In this document: positions 41,401 to 51,402 of the stretch, piece after piece | How positions within the stretch are numbered: the first letter of the stretch is position 1 | Layout: every line of letters begins with the position of its first letter | Source: Oscarella lobularis | Lineage: Eukaryota > Porifera > Homoscleromorpha > Homosclerophorida > Oscarellidae | DNA: 64,000 nt | Direction: 5' to 3' | Assembly: GCF_947507565.1 (NCBI RefSeq) | Contig: NC_089179.1 | Span: forward strand, 2,621,747-2,685,746 | Translations under genes and position numbers: made by a program | Notes under the pieces: model-generated | Seen by the model: only the letters and a program-made list of their open reading frames with translations | Told to the model about the DNA's origin: nothing | Database searches by the model: none

Positions 41401-43771
41401 CAGCATTGTCCGCAAGGTTTGCACAGACAGTCGGAACAGTCTCGGACATAACGTGAAGGAGGGCCATTCAGCTTCAAGTGTCTATGCAGCTTCCACCTCT
41501 GTGCGCAACACTCTTGTCGGCATCTTGCTTGCTAAAATCAACCTATTCAAGAACAACGAGGTAAAGTGCTACGACTGGTCGCCTGGTACGTCTCTTCTTC
41601 AAGATGCCAAGAGTGCAACTTACCAGAATTTACGAGAGCGCAAGGCTTATTTGGTGAAAGCTGCCAGTGAAAGCTCTGAAATATCCGAACCCGCTCCGAA
41701 TCCCCCGATGGTTGCCAGTGGTACTGCGTTCGATACCGGAGCTGACGGAGCCCCACCACAGTTGTTGTCAGCGGCTGTTCAAAAGCCGGCAGGGTCCGCC
41801 AAAACAACCAAGCGAAGGTTGGGAAAAATCCAGAGCCTGCTGGAATACAAGCCGGGCACTAGTAGCAAACGCAAGAAGTCGATCAAATCAGGATCGCCAG
41901 AGCGCATGGACTGTCAAACAACTACTTCGCAAAGTTGCTTCGTTTGCAATATTGTCGACGAAAGGATCATTCATGCTTGCAGTGAGTGTGGTCGCTTCTG
42001 GCATCATATGTGCCAGAATGAAGATGAGGAGAAGCGCCTGTGCAACATGTGCTTTAGGCACGTGTAACTAGTATATATGGTGTCTTGAAAAATTTGAACT
42101 CTTGTTTTTTGTCGTTTTTGTTGTTTTGTGAAAGCTTGGACTGGTCACAATCGAAAATTTTTGGGGGCGTGGCACTCTCCCGCTTTCGCTTCTTCAAATG
42201 TTGGCAGGTATGTACTTGGATCGTAACCGTCCACCAACTCCGTAACGAGGAAGATGGTGTCGCTCTCTTTGGCGAAACCAAAGAATCTTACAATGTTGGT
42301 GTGGTTTAGTCTCCTTTACATGTCTCTTTACAATATTAAAGGCACGTAGATCAGCACTTACGCAACCATAGCCACTTCTTTTTCGGGGTCGAAAGACATG
42401 ACAGACCCGATGTGCATTGTTTTTACGGCGACAGGGGAGTAGTTGTACACTCCCTTGTTCACTTTGCCAAAGCGGCCTTCACCAATCATTTCTCCCACTT
42501 CGATGGATTCTCGACAAATCTTCAACTCTGTGTTTTACCACTTCCAGTCGAAACTACAAAACGACGCCTTTTCTCATCTGTGCCAGAGCCCAATGAAACG
42601 TGACTGGTGACAGAAGCTGACGATGCCTTGCTTCCTATTGCAAAATGGTGATAAACGCAACTGAAAAGGTGTGAAAAAGACATTTGTCGTGCATCTCACC
42701 TCCGGACTCGCCAGCACCTGCATGTTGAACATAAGGCAAAGTCTTCGACGTCATCGAGCGTGAAGAAATGGGCATGAGACTATCAGCGCCTGCAGACATA
42801 TGACATATTACTTGCACCAATATATTGTCGTTTGGCGAGAATTACGCGAAGAGCGACTTTTTTCGGACACGACATTGACAAGAGGCAGGCCTTCGTCGTC
42901 GTCCGCCAGCAAACTCCGCGTTGACGGGGGGACAATCTGAACTGTGATAAGGAACGAAGGAAATTATGTCAACAGAGGAACAGCATTTGAAAAGAAAAGT
43001 AGCCTTACAGTCTGAAGGAAGTGCGGCATATATAACAGGCAGCTTTTTGCCCAAGGACTTTTGATATAAAGCGAGACTGAATTCGTGCTCTTTTTTCGTC
43101 TCCGGATCGATGATGGTTTCCGCAAGCAGACGCTGAGTTCGTCCAACTGGTTTGTACAGCACGATATCTGCCCAATGGAGATAACGGTATGCACTATCAG
43201 TAGGGTCAAAAGCCTCTCTCACTGTTGGCCTTTCCTGTGAACTTCGTTTTGTCCTTGTAAAATTTTGCAAATGCAAAACGCTGCACATCCGCAATTGTTG
43301 CCGTCAGGGGTAGGTGAGCTAATGGAATGTTGATATCGGCAGGTTGTGTCACTTCGGAATGCCTTCAACACTGTGTTGTGCCTCGAATTGGTGGACAGAC
43401 ACCGCGGAAGAATATTCACTTCGACAATCTTACCCCAAAAAAATAATAGTTTGAGAGGGAAACGTGTCATCTCGTGCAATGCGTCTTACCCGTTCAGCGT
43501 CAGGCAGACGAGCTTTGTCTTTTTTCCCCGATTTCTTTTTAGCTTCGTCGTGCCCGCGACGTTTTGAACGAGCGACAGCGTCATACTTCTTTTCAAGCTT
43601 CTCCAGTTTCGCAAGCCGTTGTCGATCGTCTTCTGCTGAAAGATGATCAGTGATGAAATGGCATTGCCGTGTTTTACCGTCCTGCAGAGGAAGGGAAACG
43701 TCTGCGACGATGACATCGTTATCGTCGGAACTGCTCTCGTCGTCTAGGCGCAACGTTCGGCGTGCAGACAT
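38464..43771 (-). CDS. Protein kinase gene inside the IS3EU-like element
   Basis: The start at 43771 (SARRTLRLDDESSSDD) opens an acidic then Lys-rich coiled region to 43447. Middle exons (about 43340-42650) read YRYLHWADIVLYKPVGRTQR and ADSLMPISSRS. The kinase domain has the glycine loop EMIGEGRFGKV and VAVKT (Lys) near 42500-42420, then LNHTNIVRFFGF and IFLVTELVDG near 42290-42225. After the intron holding hAT-2, YLHKQRIVHFDIKPSNLL has the catalytic Asp and Asn in an HFD form. DLGVADL stands in place of DFG, and YMAPEMF, VDVWSYACVLVEV and SKRPSMEVIVEQL follow. It resembles tyrosine-kinase-like kinases. I see frameshifts near 38845 and 38715 with a compensating shift near 38670, so this copy is probably inactive. 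Intron borders in the middle are partly guessed. Confidence 0.7.
39107..42219 (+). mobile_element. hAT-2 transposon in the kinase intron
   Basis: The element proper is 39115-42211. Ends: ATAGCTGCCAAC on the left, and ATACCTGCCAAC on the right in reverse complement. An 8-bp duplication, GTACTTGC (39107-39114) and GTACTTGG (42212-42219), differs at one base. CTCCCGCTTT repeats lie just inside the left end and once at the right end. It encodes one long transposase on the plus strand. It splits the kinase gene between VDGYDPS and the exon starting VTLGVADKNV, within an intron. Confidence 0.93.
39470..42067 (+). CDS. hAT transposase with C-terminal zinc finger, intact
   Basis: One uninterrupted frame of 865 residues. 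An N-terminal zinc finger (FAFCSACDSHINVSHGG then IQKHFETSKH) is followed by the RNase H-like core with FCLATDASSDE (first Asp), YSSDNASVMIGR (second Asp) and CHLCAQKGAKAL. TRWLSLG follows, then a long helical insertion and the C-terminal part (HSNAFCEGLFSIVRKV) with the last acidic residue. The tail (about residues 815-862) is an extra Cys/His finger of PHD type (CFVCN, CSECGRFWHHMC, CNMC). All expected catalytic motifs are visible. With intact ends and near-perfect duplication this copy may be mobile today. Confidence 0.93.
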   Translation: MSRTGEEQTADKDAGGDKSTSRADDTERPPGRQRKYRSKYLSEWTKEYPTISSSPKGESFAFCSACDSHINVSHGGRHDIQKHFETSKHKLAVKARKGAQSLTSHWHSATASAEGDRTIAAEVLFTGFLLEHNLPIASADAAGKLFPKMFPDSKIASKYHCGRTKTTHIINRAIAPELKSQVKAMIDESPWFCLATDASSDECDKYLPVLIRHQSPTTGRIITSLLDMPAISKGDAASLFTTCDAVIQEAGLSWKHCVAYSSDNASVMIGRHNSLLSKIRDAQKDAGAVQSVFDVGCPCHLCHLCAQKGAKALSVKVENVIIDLYYHFEKSVKRKAELREYMEFTGVEVRKVLKHVSTRWLSLGKSVTRTLQQWDGLKSYFVSKFGDLAQKGGERENRLVKIFKDPYSKLYFLFVKQVIGMFDTVNTVLQAEHPLVHVIHQLLATLHRQLLSCFVKPNVITSTSDVVAIDLSSDNLLSISEVQVGLQALQYAATEELDANPEKYNRFFQDALGFYMNCTLYMRKSIPILKSNVLQSLTFLSPQHRQKATVTEILALTARFPSAVKESDLDCLSQQFRDYQVLDEFDLPPLVDSTGNARRLDDVWHDISLLLDPAMQRRRFGVLCKFAAFLLLIPHSNAFCEGLFSIVRKVCTDSRNSLGHNVKEGHSASSVYAASTSVRNTLVGILLAKINLFKNNEVKCYDWSPGTSLLQDAKSATYQNLRERKAYLVKAASESSEISEPAPNPPMVASGTAFDTGADGAPPQLLSAAVQKPAGSAKTTKRRLGKIQSLLEYKPGTSSKRKKSIKSGSPERMDCQTTTSQSCFVCNIVDERIIHACSECGRFWHHMCQNEDEEKRLCNMCFRHV

Positions 43772-43840
43772 CGTAAAAGGTCGAAAAACGGGAATATAGC
43801 AGAGAGATGAAGGAAGTGCGAAGGAAAAAACACGACTAGC

Positions 43841-43866
43841 GCGCTAAGAAGAGAACATTCTAGAAG
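43841..43866 (-). promoter_or_regulatory. Heat-shock element and AGCGCGCT motif before the kinase
   Basis: GAACATTCTAGAA (43853-43865) is a three-unit heat-shock element. TAGCGCGCTAAGAA lies beside it at 43838-43850. The kinase ATG is at 43771, about 70 bp downstream on the minus strand. The block is an inverted homologue of 36481-36512. Confidence 0.65.
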
Positions 43867-43885
43867 ATGGGCGTGGCCGACCAAT

Positions 43886-44100
43886 GTCACTTGTCACTAG
43901 GCACTTGTCACGAATCATTTGTCACGAATCACTTGTCACGAATCACTTGTCACGAATCACTTGTTACGAATCACTTGTCACGAATCACTTGTCACCAAAC
44001 ACTTGTCACCAATCACTTGTCACCAATCACTTGTCACCAATCACTTGTCACCAATCACTTGTCACCAATCACTTGTCACTTGTTCAAATTCACTTGTTCA
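43886..44100 (+). repeat. 14-bp minisatellite, internal array
   Basis: About fifteen units of CACTTGTCACGAAT or CACTTGTCACCAAT, inverted relative to the left array. Confidence 0.93.
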
Positions 44101-44104
44101 AAGT

Positions 44105-45075
44105 GAATTGAACCATGATTGAACTGATATGACAAAAATACGGGCACTTTTAACCCAAACCGGATAACGAGACAAAGACACGCACTCATGGCGTATTACC
44201 AATTTGATGATGAAGTAGACGATGATGCTTTACGCCGATGCGTTGATAGCGCAGGTGAAGCTTGCTCTAACGACCATTTGCGTTACCTGCATCCGTTTTC
44301 TTTTGGCTGCGTAACGGCACGTAGAAGATGCCAAAGGCAAAGAAGTAAGGAACGAAGAACATGCATGGACTGTTAGTGACATTTTACAGTGGGTAAATTC
44401 CTGCTTGATGCAATGTATGGGGACGAGTAGCTCAAATTCTGATTTTTTATACTATTAGAACCCCGCAGAATGTTCTTTCAAGGTCCCCTTCGTCAATGTG
44501 AAAGTAACTGAACTAATAGAAACTGGGATGAGCTGGAGTGGGACTGTTTCTGACGATACGGGTACTTCGTAAAAGAAGAGACATAGAAACACAAACATAC
44601 TAATACCCTAACCCAAACATATCCCACAATCTAGGAAAAATGGGCGCTGCGTTTAAGCGAAGAATTTGTCAATACAATTCACTGCTGTTCAAAGTTAAAA
44701 AAGGATCATATCTGCATTTGAAAAATGTTCGTTTGACACATACGTATAAAACAAACTTGATTTTGTTGTTCTTAGGCAACAGTTTTTAATCTTGACAGAA
44801 AAAAACTTCCCCACAACAGATGTCTCAACATCACTGAAAAAAACATCGTACACGTTCTCTCATAAGATACTTAATTAAGAATGCAATAGTCCCTAAATTC
44901 TTGTAGTGCATCTATTAATTTAAAAACAAGATCTGTTCGTTTGTGTTTGTGTAAGTCATAAGCACATGCTTAAGTACTAAAACACTTTTTCTTGCCACGT
45001 GTACATTTTGCCGCACTTCGGAATTAAACTTCATCAATCTTGGAGAACACATATCGCTTTTCACTTCTTCAAAGT
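44105..45075. other. Spacer between two minisatellite arrays
   Basis: Holds a short frame at 44188-44376 (MAYYQFDDEVDDDALRRC) with an acidic start and Arg-rich end. I do not recognise it. The rest is AT-rich. Confidence 0.45.
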
Positions 45076-45080
45076 CCCTT

Positions 45081-45252
45081 ACCACCAATCACTTGTCACT
45101 AGTCACTTGTCACTAGGCACTTGTCACGAATCACTTGTCACGAATCACTTGTCACGAATCACTTGTCACGAATCACTTGTCACCAATCACTTGTCACCAA
45201 TCCCTTGTCACCAATCACTTGTCTCAGAAAATGACCCTACCGGGCCACCATA
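45081..45252 (+). repeat. 14-bp minisatellite, right array, and right terminal repeat
   Basis: About ten units of CACTTGTCACNAAT, then CAGAAAATGACCC into the terminal repeat ending CCACCATA at 45252. Confidence 0.93.
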
Positions 45253-45258
45253 GAGGCG
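45253..45258 (+). repeat. Right 6-bp target duplication GAGGCG
   Basis: Exact match to 36220-36225. Confidence 0.92.
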
Positions 45259-48200
45259 TGTAGAGACTTCGGATATCGCCAAAGGTTTTGATAGCGATTG
45301 AATGAAATGTGTAACACTGGTGCAGCTGGACTGTTTCAATGAAGTCATTCCAGAGCGTGAGAACGCAAGAGCCAGTGCTGTCGCTGGTGACAACTTTTTT
45401 ATTCTTGAGCCGGCGCGTGAACCGGTAGACAGAGTGGTCGTCTCAGACATTTCAACGATTTTCGCGTTGACAGTCACCAGCTGGTCCGGGGCTTCGTCGT
45501 TCAATTGGGATATGGTAATCTGCTTTGGCACGTTCGTTTTGGAATGAACGTGATTGGGCAGTTCGATCTTTTTGGGAGATTTTGCCACCGACGTATTGTC
45601 TTGAATGTGAGCCTCGACGGCTTTGGTGACGCGATTTTTCTTGATCAAAACGTTGGCGAATGCCACAGCTTCGCCGGCCTGGGCGAGCTGCGCAATGGAA
45701 GCGTGCTTTTGAGCGTTAAAGCATACGAATCTCATTCGTGAGGTGTCGTCAATTACGTAGCCGTCGAAATAGCAGGACGTTCTCGTTTGGAAGCTGTTCG
45801 CAGGTTGCTTAACCTCAGACTAAGTATCGATCACAGCGTGAAAGTTAGCTCGGTAGGCTAAAAGTAGAAATCAAAGGTGAGGGGCGTGCGTTATGTAAAA
45901 GAAGCGTCATTTTTCGCTCACCGATCGGAGAATAGGGTACGTCGCACAAGCGTTCGTAGTCGGTTGCTATTTGGGCTTTCGATGGCGAAGGATAAGGCGG
46001 GTTCATTCCGAGAGGGCGTTCTATAGAGGGAGCGGAAAGAGTGTTAGGCAATTTTGCGATTTGTTTCGAGCTGAAGAAGACGCGCGCGAGCTTAAACAGA
46101 GGTCCTGATGACATTTTGAGAGGAACAATAGCGTTGCTCAAAAGGGGGAGGAACGGTATTGCAAACATCGGTGGCGGAAGAACGCGCCAAAGGGCGCCGC
46201 GGTGGCGGTAAGGCTTGCGCGACAAAGAATTACGTCGATTTCAGGCTGAAAGAGAGGTTTCGAGAAGGATTTGGGATGGAGATTGCAGTCGAAAAAGGAG
46301 CGAGGGGAGACAAAGGAAATGAAGCGCATGCGCGGTTTCTGGAATGCAGCGCATGCACTTGCATTGGAATGCGCTGAACTATAAAAAGACTTATGTAACG
46401 GGTGCAACAAAAAGCGCCGGACTTCGTAGTAAAGCAGTGCTGCTCATCGCATGAACGAATTACAAAGGTATTTTATCTAAAGGACTTCGTGGTAAACAAC
46501 GTTTGCCGTTTCAGCGCCGTCAGTAAGTGCAGAAAGATGTTGAGGAGAGATGGAAAGTTAAGGGGAAGGTGGGGCTAAAGGACTTCGTGGTAAACTACAT
46601 TCGCTGTTTTGGGAGTCTCTGTTAGGACGAAAAGATTTGTCGGAGAACTTACACGAGAGCATGCGACGTAGAATTGGCCGTGTGCAAAGCATTTTGTCTG
46701 AAGACTGAGGCCTATCATTTACAGTGTTTGTCCTTGTGATTTGTTGATCGTCATCGCAAACGAAAGCCTGACGGGAAGTTGAAGTCTTTTGAACGGGATG
46801 GTGGAATCAGAAGGAATTAAGGGAATGCGCGGAATAAATACACTCTCGCCTGCGTATTGTCCTATGCAAATTGTAGCCTCTATAACGTTGGAGCAGAGTC
46901 GCGTTACGGTCAACTTCGTTCCGTTGCACAGTTTCGGAGCGTCGATGTTGCGCAGAAGCATAATCGGAGCACCGACTTTTAGAGCCAAGGTGTACGCAGA
47001 AAGACCGGGGGATTAAGAGAATTAAGAACTTCGGTGGGATAGTTGACTGCATCGTCTGGTTCTAAGGTCGTATCGACGGCGAGATAGACTTTTTCGTTTT
47101 CTGGTATGAGCTGCAGCATAGTGTCGTTTATTTGATTGACGGCGTCATTTCGAGGAGCGAGAATTGCGCGTTCGCCAAGCCAGGCGGTGTCTCTGTATCG
47201 TTCGTGAATTTGAGGAAAAACGGCTTGTATGAGTTCGTTAGATAATTGGACTACTGTGCCGCAAGGTACGTTAATAAGACCCTCTTCAGGGCCAGTTGGA
47301 ATCCTTCCATTTCCGATTTCCAAGAGTAATTGTGCATAAGAGCCTGATTCGCGGTCTCCGTACAGATGCACTCTCATGTTAGTTGTCAAACGCGTAAATG
47401 TGTTGCGTGTCCACGAGGTACATGAATCTTTGAACTTTCAACCGGAAGACTCTGGCTGTAAGATCGTGTCGATCTTTTGGTGTTTGCCCAGGAAGGAGTT
47501 CGCTCGTAATTTCCGGCTAATTGGGATTGCAGGTCATAGTGATGAATAAATCAGGCGCCCCGTGATGCTTGACGTACGTCATGGCGTCTTGGCACTTTTC
47601 GTGCATGTATCGGGGTCCTCCGATGAATGACGAAGGCAAAACGACCAATTGGCCAACGTTGCGCACGTCGCCGTCCGTTTCGACTGCATCTCTTAGCGCC
47701 GTGTAGGATGCAGCACGAAGCTGTTCTTGCTTAGTACGTAGAAGATTCAGTCTGTCAGTTTCGATTTTTGCAAAAACGTCGACGATGAACTGGTGAGACA
47801 ATTCGCCGGCACGTAAAATAACGTTAAAGTCGCCCTCGCGCTGCATGATTCGAAATGCGTAAAATTGCAGCATAGACATTTTTTTCTCGGTAATTTGATT
47901 CGTTCCGGGAACCTTCTGTCGGCACATTATACTGTAACCGTCTTCGCCTCTTGGAAAAAGAAGGGGATATTACGACGAATCGTATGATCTGTGAATTTCG
48001 GTAATGCGTTTAATGCGATTATCTCTATTGGAAAAGACGATATCACGATATCCTTCTTGACCTTCGGGTAAGAGAGCGGCGACGTCGTTGCCAGATAGCG
48101 CATTAAAACGTTCGTTGATGTTGCCCTTGGGGAACTCTGTCTGCCCGTATAACGACACGATAGTCGGGCATGTCCGGTGTTCGCAGGTCGAGTGCTGTTT

Positions 48201-49186
48201 TTAAAATGCGCACGTGCTCGTTGTGCTCGTGAAGCATGTCTTGTAGGCAAAGGGTAGTGTGCCTATTCAGCTGCGATTCTCTGTCTATTTGCCACGATAA
48301 TCTAGCGTCAGCTTGTTCTCCACGATCGTCTATAAAGTATATTTGGACGAATTGGGGCTGCTGTTCAGCTGCAGGAGTAAGAGGCCCGATGTTGTGATAA
48401 ATTTGCCCCGGAACTTTAAAAGGTAGGCATGAATCCGGGCTCTACTAAAGTGTGCGCTTGAAATGACGTCAAAACAAAGCAGGAATTGTATCTGCGTATT
48501 ATTTTCTGAATTCTTTGGCTGGTGGCGTGTCATTTGTAAGAAGAGCGCCTAACGGTTCTGGAGGAGGACCAAGACAGGGAACGTCTACTTTGCCGTTTGC
48601 GCAACACATGCCCGGAGGTTCGGTTGGCCATTTTTTAGCAATGCAGTGCGGACACGTAGCAGACATTGAACCTATGCGTGCCCTTGGTGCTCGTTTCCGG
48701 GGTTGTAACGAAACGCTGGAAAATTTGGAAGCACTCCGGCTACTTCTTGGACTTCTACGGTGCGGTTCGAAGTGTCGTCGCCATTCTGCGGTGCAACGGG
48801 CAATTCTACTATTTCTACAGATTCGTTTTGAACATCTTCGCTCTCCGCAGACACTACATCTGCGCTTCTGGCCGATTCGGTGACGCTCAAAGGCGTTCTA
48901 CCGTGTTGAAAGATTTGCTGTGGTCTGATAGCGCTCGAGGATTCTGGATGACCGTTTGGTGTCGATATTGCGATCTTATGGATTTCTTGGTTGGGTGCGG
49001 TCTCTTCGTTAGGGGCACGTGAAGAGGACAGCACTGAGGCAGAGAACGCGCGAAAATAGAGGTCAGGATTCAAATGATTCATTCCGCGCATTTTCGTGAA
49101 TATGCTTCCGCTAGGCGATGCATCTGTAGGCGCTTCTTCCGCCTGAGATTGCGAGGAGCTGCTGCTTTGCTGAGCGCTGCTGCCGT

Positions 49187-51402
49187 CCTGAGATTAGTGG
49201 TGGGCGTATCGATACCAAAAGTATCGATACCGTCGATACCCGGCTGCGATACTCAGGTATCGATACCATTAGTGGTATCGATGCAGTATCGATACTTTAC
49301 CGCGCGCTAAAATTAATAAATCTAATTATCCTCTTTACTTCACGTGTCAGTACGCTTGACACGTCGCTTGTGCGCATTGTGACACGTCGCTTGTGCGCAT
49401 TGTTCTTGACTCCTTGTCGCTGGCCTCGCTGCAGCATCTGAATCCGCGCTATAGAAATGGCATCGAAAAGACGACAGCGAAGTCCGGTTTGGAACTATTT
49501 TTCTCGGTTGGAAGACACAAGTGATGAAGCGAAGTGTAGCGTTTGTGGAGATTCGATCAAGACGTCTAAGAATACGTCCAACATGATGAAGCACCTTAAA
49601 TCTAAGCATTTGTCAGAGTATCAAGTCGTCATAGCCGAGCAAAATGCAGATAAACAGGCTGAGCCGGCTTCCAAGCAGCCAACTCTGCCAGCAACCCTGA
49701 AGAGGTCAGTCACATACGACTCGGAATCTTTCCGAAAACGAAAAATTGACGACGCGCTTATTAAAATGATCGCTTTGGATCTCCAACCTGCGTCCGTCGT
49801 TGAAGATACAGGATTTCGTCACTTGGTTCATACGTTGGATCCCCGCTATCAATTGCCAAGTCGTCGCAGCCTTATGAGGTCCCAACTGCCAGACCTTTAT
49901 GACAAAATTAAAGCCAATCTAAAGGAAAGAATTTCTAAAGTGCAGTTTTGCTCCATAACGACTGATCTTTGGACTTCACGAACGACCGAATCATACATCA
50001 CGGTCACTTGTCATTTTGTCGAAGAGTGGGTTTTACGGTCAGTTATTTTGGAGACTTGGCATGTGCCAGAAGCCCATACTGGCGACAACCTAGCAGCAGA
50101 GCTGAAAAGAATCGCTCAACTTTGGGAAATTGACGAAAAAATTGTTGGTGTCGTCACGGACAACGCAGCGAATATATAGTTCTAGCTGTTGCAAAGAACC
50201 GCTGGAAGCACTTGTCGTGCTTTGCTCACGTGTTGAACCTCGTCGTTCAACATGCAATTAAAGCCGATTCGGTTGTTTCTGATATTCTTAAAAAATGTCG
50301 AGCTGTCGTCGCATTTTTTCATCGAAGTTGCAAAGGCAGCGAGAAGCTCAAAACGTTGCAGCAGCAAATGAACTTGCCGCAGCACAAACTTGTCCAAGAT
50401 GTTGACACACGGTGGAACTCTAGCTACTATATGCTAGAGCGCATGATAGAGCAGTACGAGGCAGTATCGTCTGCCCTTTGCATGATGGGGAAGAAGGATC
50501 TAACGTTTGATGAGGAAAACCTCCAAATAATGAAAGAAGCTGTTGCTCTGCTGCGTCCGTTTGAGCAAGCTACCGTAGAGGTATCATCGGATGAGTATCT
50601 CTCGGTTTCCAAAATAATACCCCTGTCGAGAGCACTCCAGACACTTGCCACAAACTCTTCAAGTACTCTCAAAGTTGCGCAAGAATTGCGTGCCCAGCTC
50701 AACAAAAGGTGTTCTAACTTAGAAGATTCAAAGTTGCTCTCGTCAGCTACGATGTTAGATCCTCGTTTTCAGGCTTTGCCATTTATAAGAGAAAGTGCCG
50801 AGACGGCTCAGCAGCGCTTACTTGCAGAAATGAATCTAGTTCCAAGGTCTTGCTCCGTCGACGACGACGCAGATTCTTCTGTTGCCCCTGCTTCTGAATT
50901 ATGGAAGTCTTTTGAAACCAGGGTGATGGAGAAAACAACAGCTAGGACGAGTTTCGTGGACCACACGATAGAACTACGCGAATACCTGCATACAAAGAAC
51001 CTTCCAAGAAATGAAAACCCTCTTCTCTGGTGGAAATCACACATCATCCAGTTTCCAGTGCTCTCAAAAATGGCAGAGAAGTATCTATCAATGGCCGGTA
51101 CTTCCGTGCCGTCTGAGAGGTCCTTCTCAGCAGCAGGCCAGCTTATATCTGAAAGACGAAGCAGACTTAAACCAGAAAACGTTAATATGTACCTTTTCCT
51201 GCATAAGAACCTGAAGTTGTTGGATCATCAATAGACGTACTGTTGAGAACTGTACCGTAGGATTCTAAATTGCATTACTTTAGCGCGCTCTATAATTTCC
51301 GGTATCGTATCGTTTAGTATCGATACCGTCGATACTCGCGCTAAAACGTATCGGTATCGTATCGATAACAAAGTATCGGTATCGCCCACCACTACCTGAG
51401 AT
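49187..51402 (+). mobile_element. hAT-3 transposon (ZBED-like)
   Basis: The element proper is 49195-51394. Ends: TAGTGGTGGGCGTATCG on the left, and TAGTGGTGGGCGATACC on the right in reverse complement. A perfect 8-bp duplication CCTGAGAT lies at 49187-49194 and 51395-51402. Both subterminal regions are packed with GTATCGATAC palindromes. It encodes one transposase on the plus strand and sits in the Helitron B Rep/helicase gene. Confidence 0.95.
49457..51234 (+). CDS. hAT transposase (ZBED1-like) with one frameshift
   Basis: The first frame (49457-50179) has a BED zinc finger (CSVCGDSIKTSKNTSNMMKH) and the RNase H core with ITTDLWTSRTTESYITVT (first Asp) and GVVTDNAANI (second Asp). A 2-bp TA insertion at about 50175 shifts the frame and stops it. 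The second frame (from about 50195 to 51234) continues with CFAHVLNLVVQHAI, DVDTRWNSSYYMLERM and the hATC motif (GTSVPSERSFSAAGQLISE). Only this single lesion separates it from a full-length transposase of about 590 residues. Confidence 0.92.

Larger units (their letters stand above)
36226..45252 (+). mobile_element. IS3EU-like DNA transposon carrying a protein kinase gene
   Basis: The ends TAAGGTGGCCCGGTAGGG (36226 on) and, reverse complemented, TATGGTGGCCCGGTAGGG (to 45252) are inverted repeats of 25 bp with one mismatch. A 6-bp duplication GAGGCG flanks them. The site is inside a Helitron RPA-like gene, whose frame is restored if the element and one duplication are removed. Inside each end are arrays of a 14-bp repeat. 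It carries a multi-exon integrase-core transposase (36537-38300, plus) and a convergent kinase gene (43771-38464, minus). A hAT (39115-42211) is nested in it, so its own length is about 5.9 kb. The 6-bp duplication, TA-starting ends and integrase-like DDE protein agree with what I recall of the IS3EU superfamily. Confidence 0.88.
35543..46006 (-). pseudogene. Helitron RPA-like gene split by a 9-kb transposon
   Basis: Start codon at about 46006 (NPPYPSPSKAQIATDYERL). A 62-bp intron with GT-AG ends precedes YRANFHAVIDT, where an in-frame TAG follows. OB-fold segments come next (RMRFVCFNAQKHASIAQLA, ELPNHVHSKTNVPKQITI). The frame breaks at 45258 and resumes on the same strand at about 36220 (LTPQRNAAITPCAEISD), after the inserted transposon 36226-45252. 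The distal part has a zinc ribbon (CPACNSGRITEVEN then the degenerate CSSF). It ends QVPKNRKK at 35543. It is homologous to the intact RPA-like gene at 58621-60018. It would have provided single-strand DNA binding for rolling-circle transposition. Confidence 0.85.

Noticed and set aside
43867-44122. Open frames with repeated SLVTNHLSRITCHE
   Set aside because: Translation of the 14-bp repeat in all frames, not protein evolution. The same applies to 44999-45253.
43886-45224. Regularly spaced repeats as a CRISPR array
   Set aside because: The units are directly tandem with no unique spacers, and the genome is eukaryotic.
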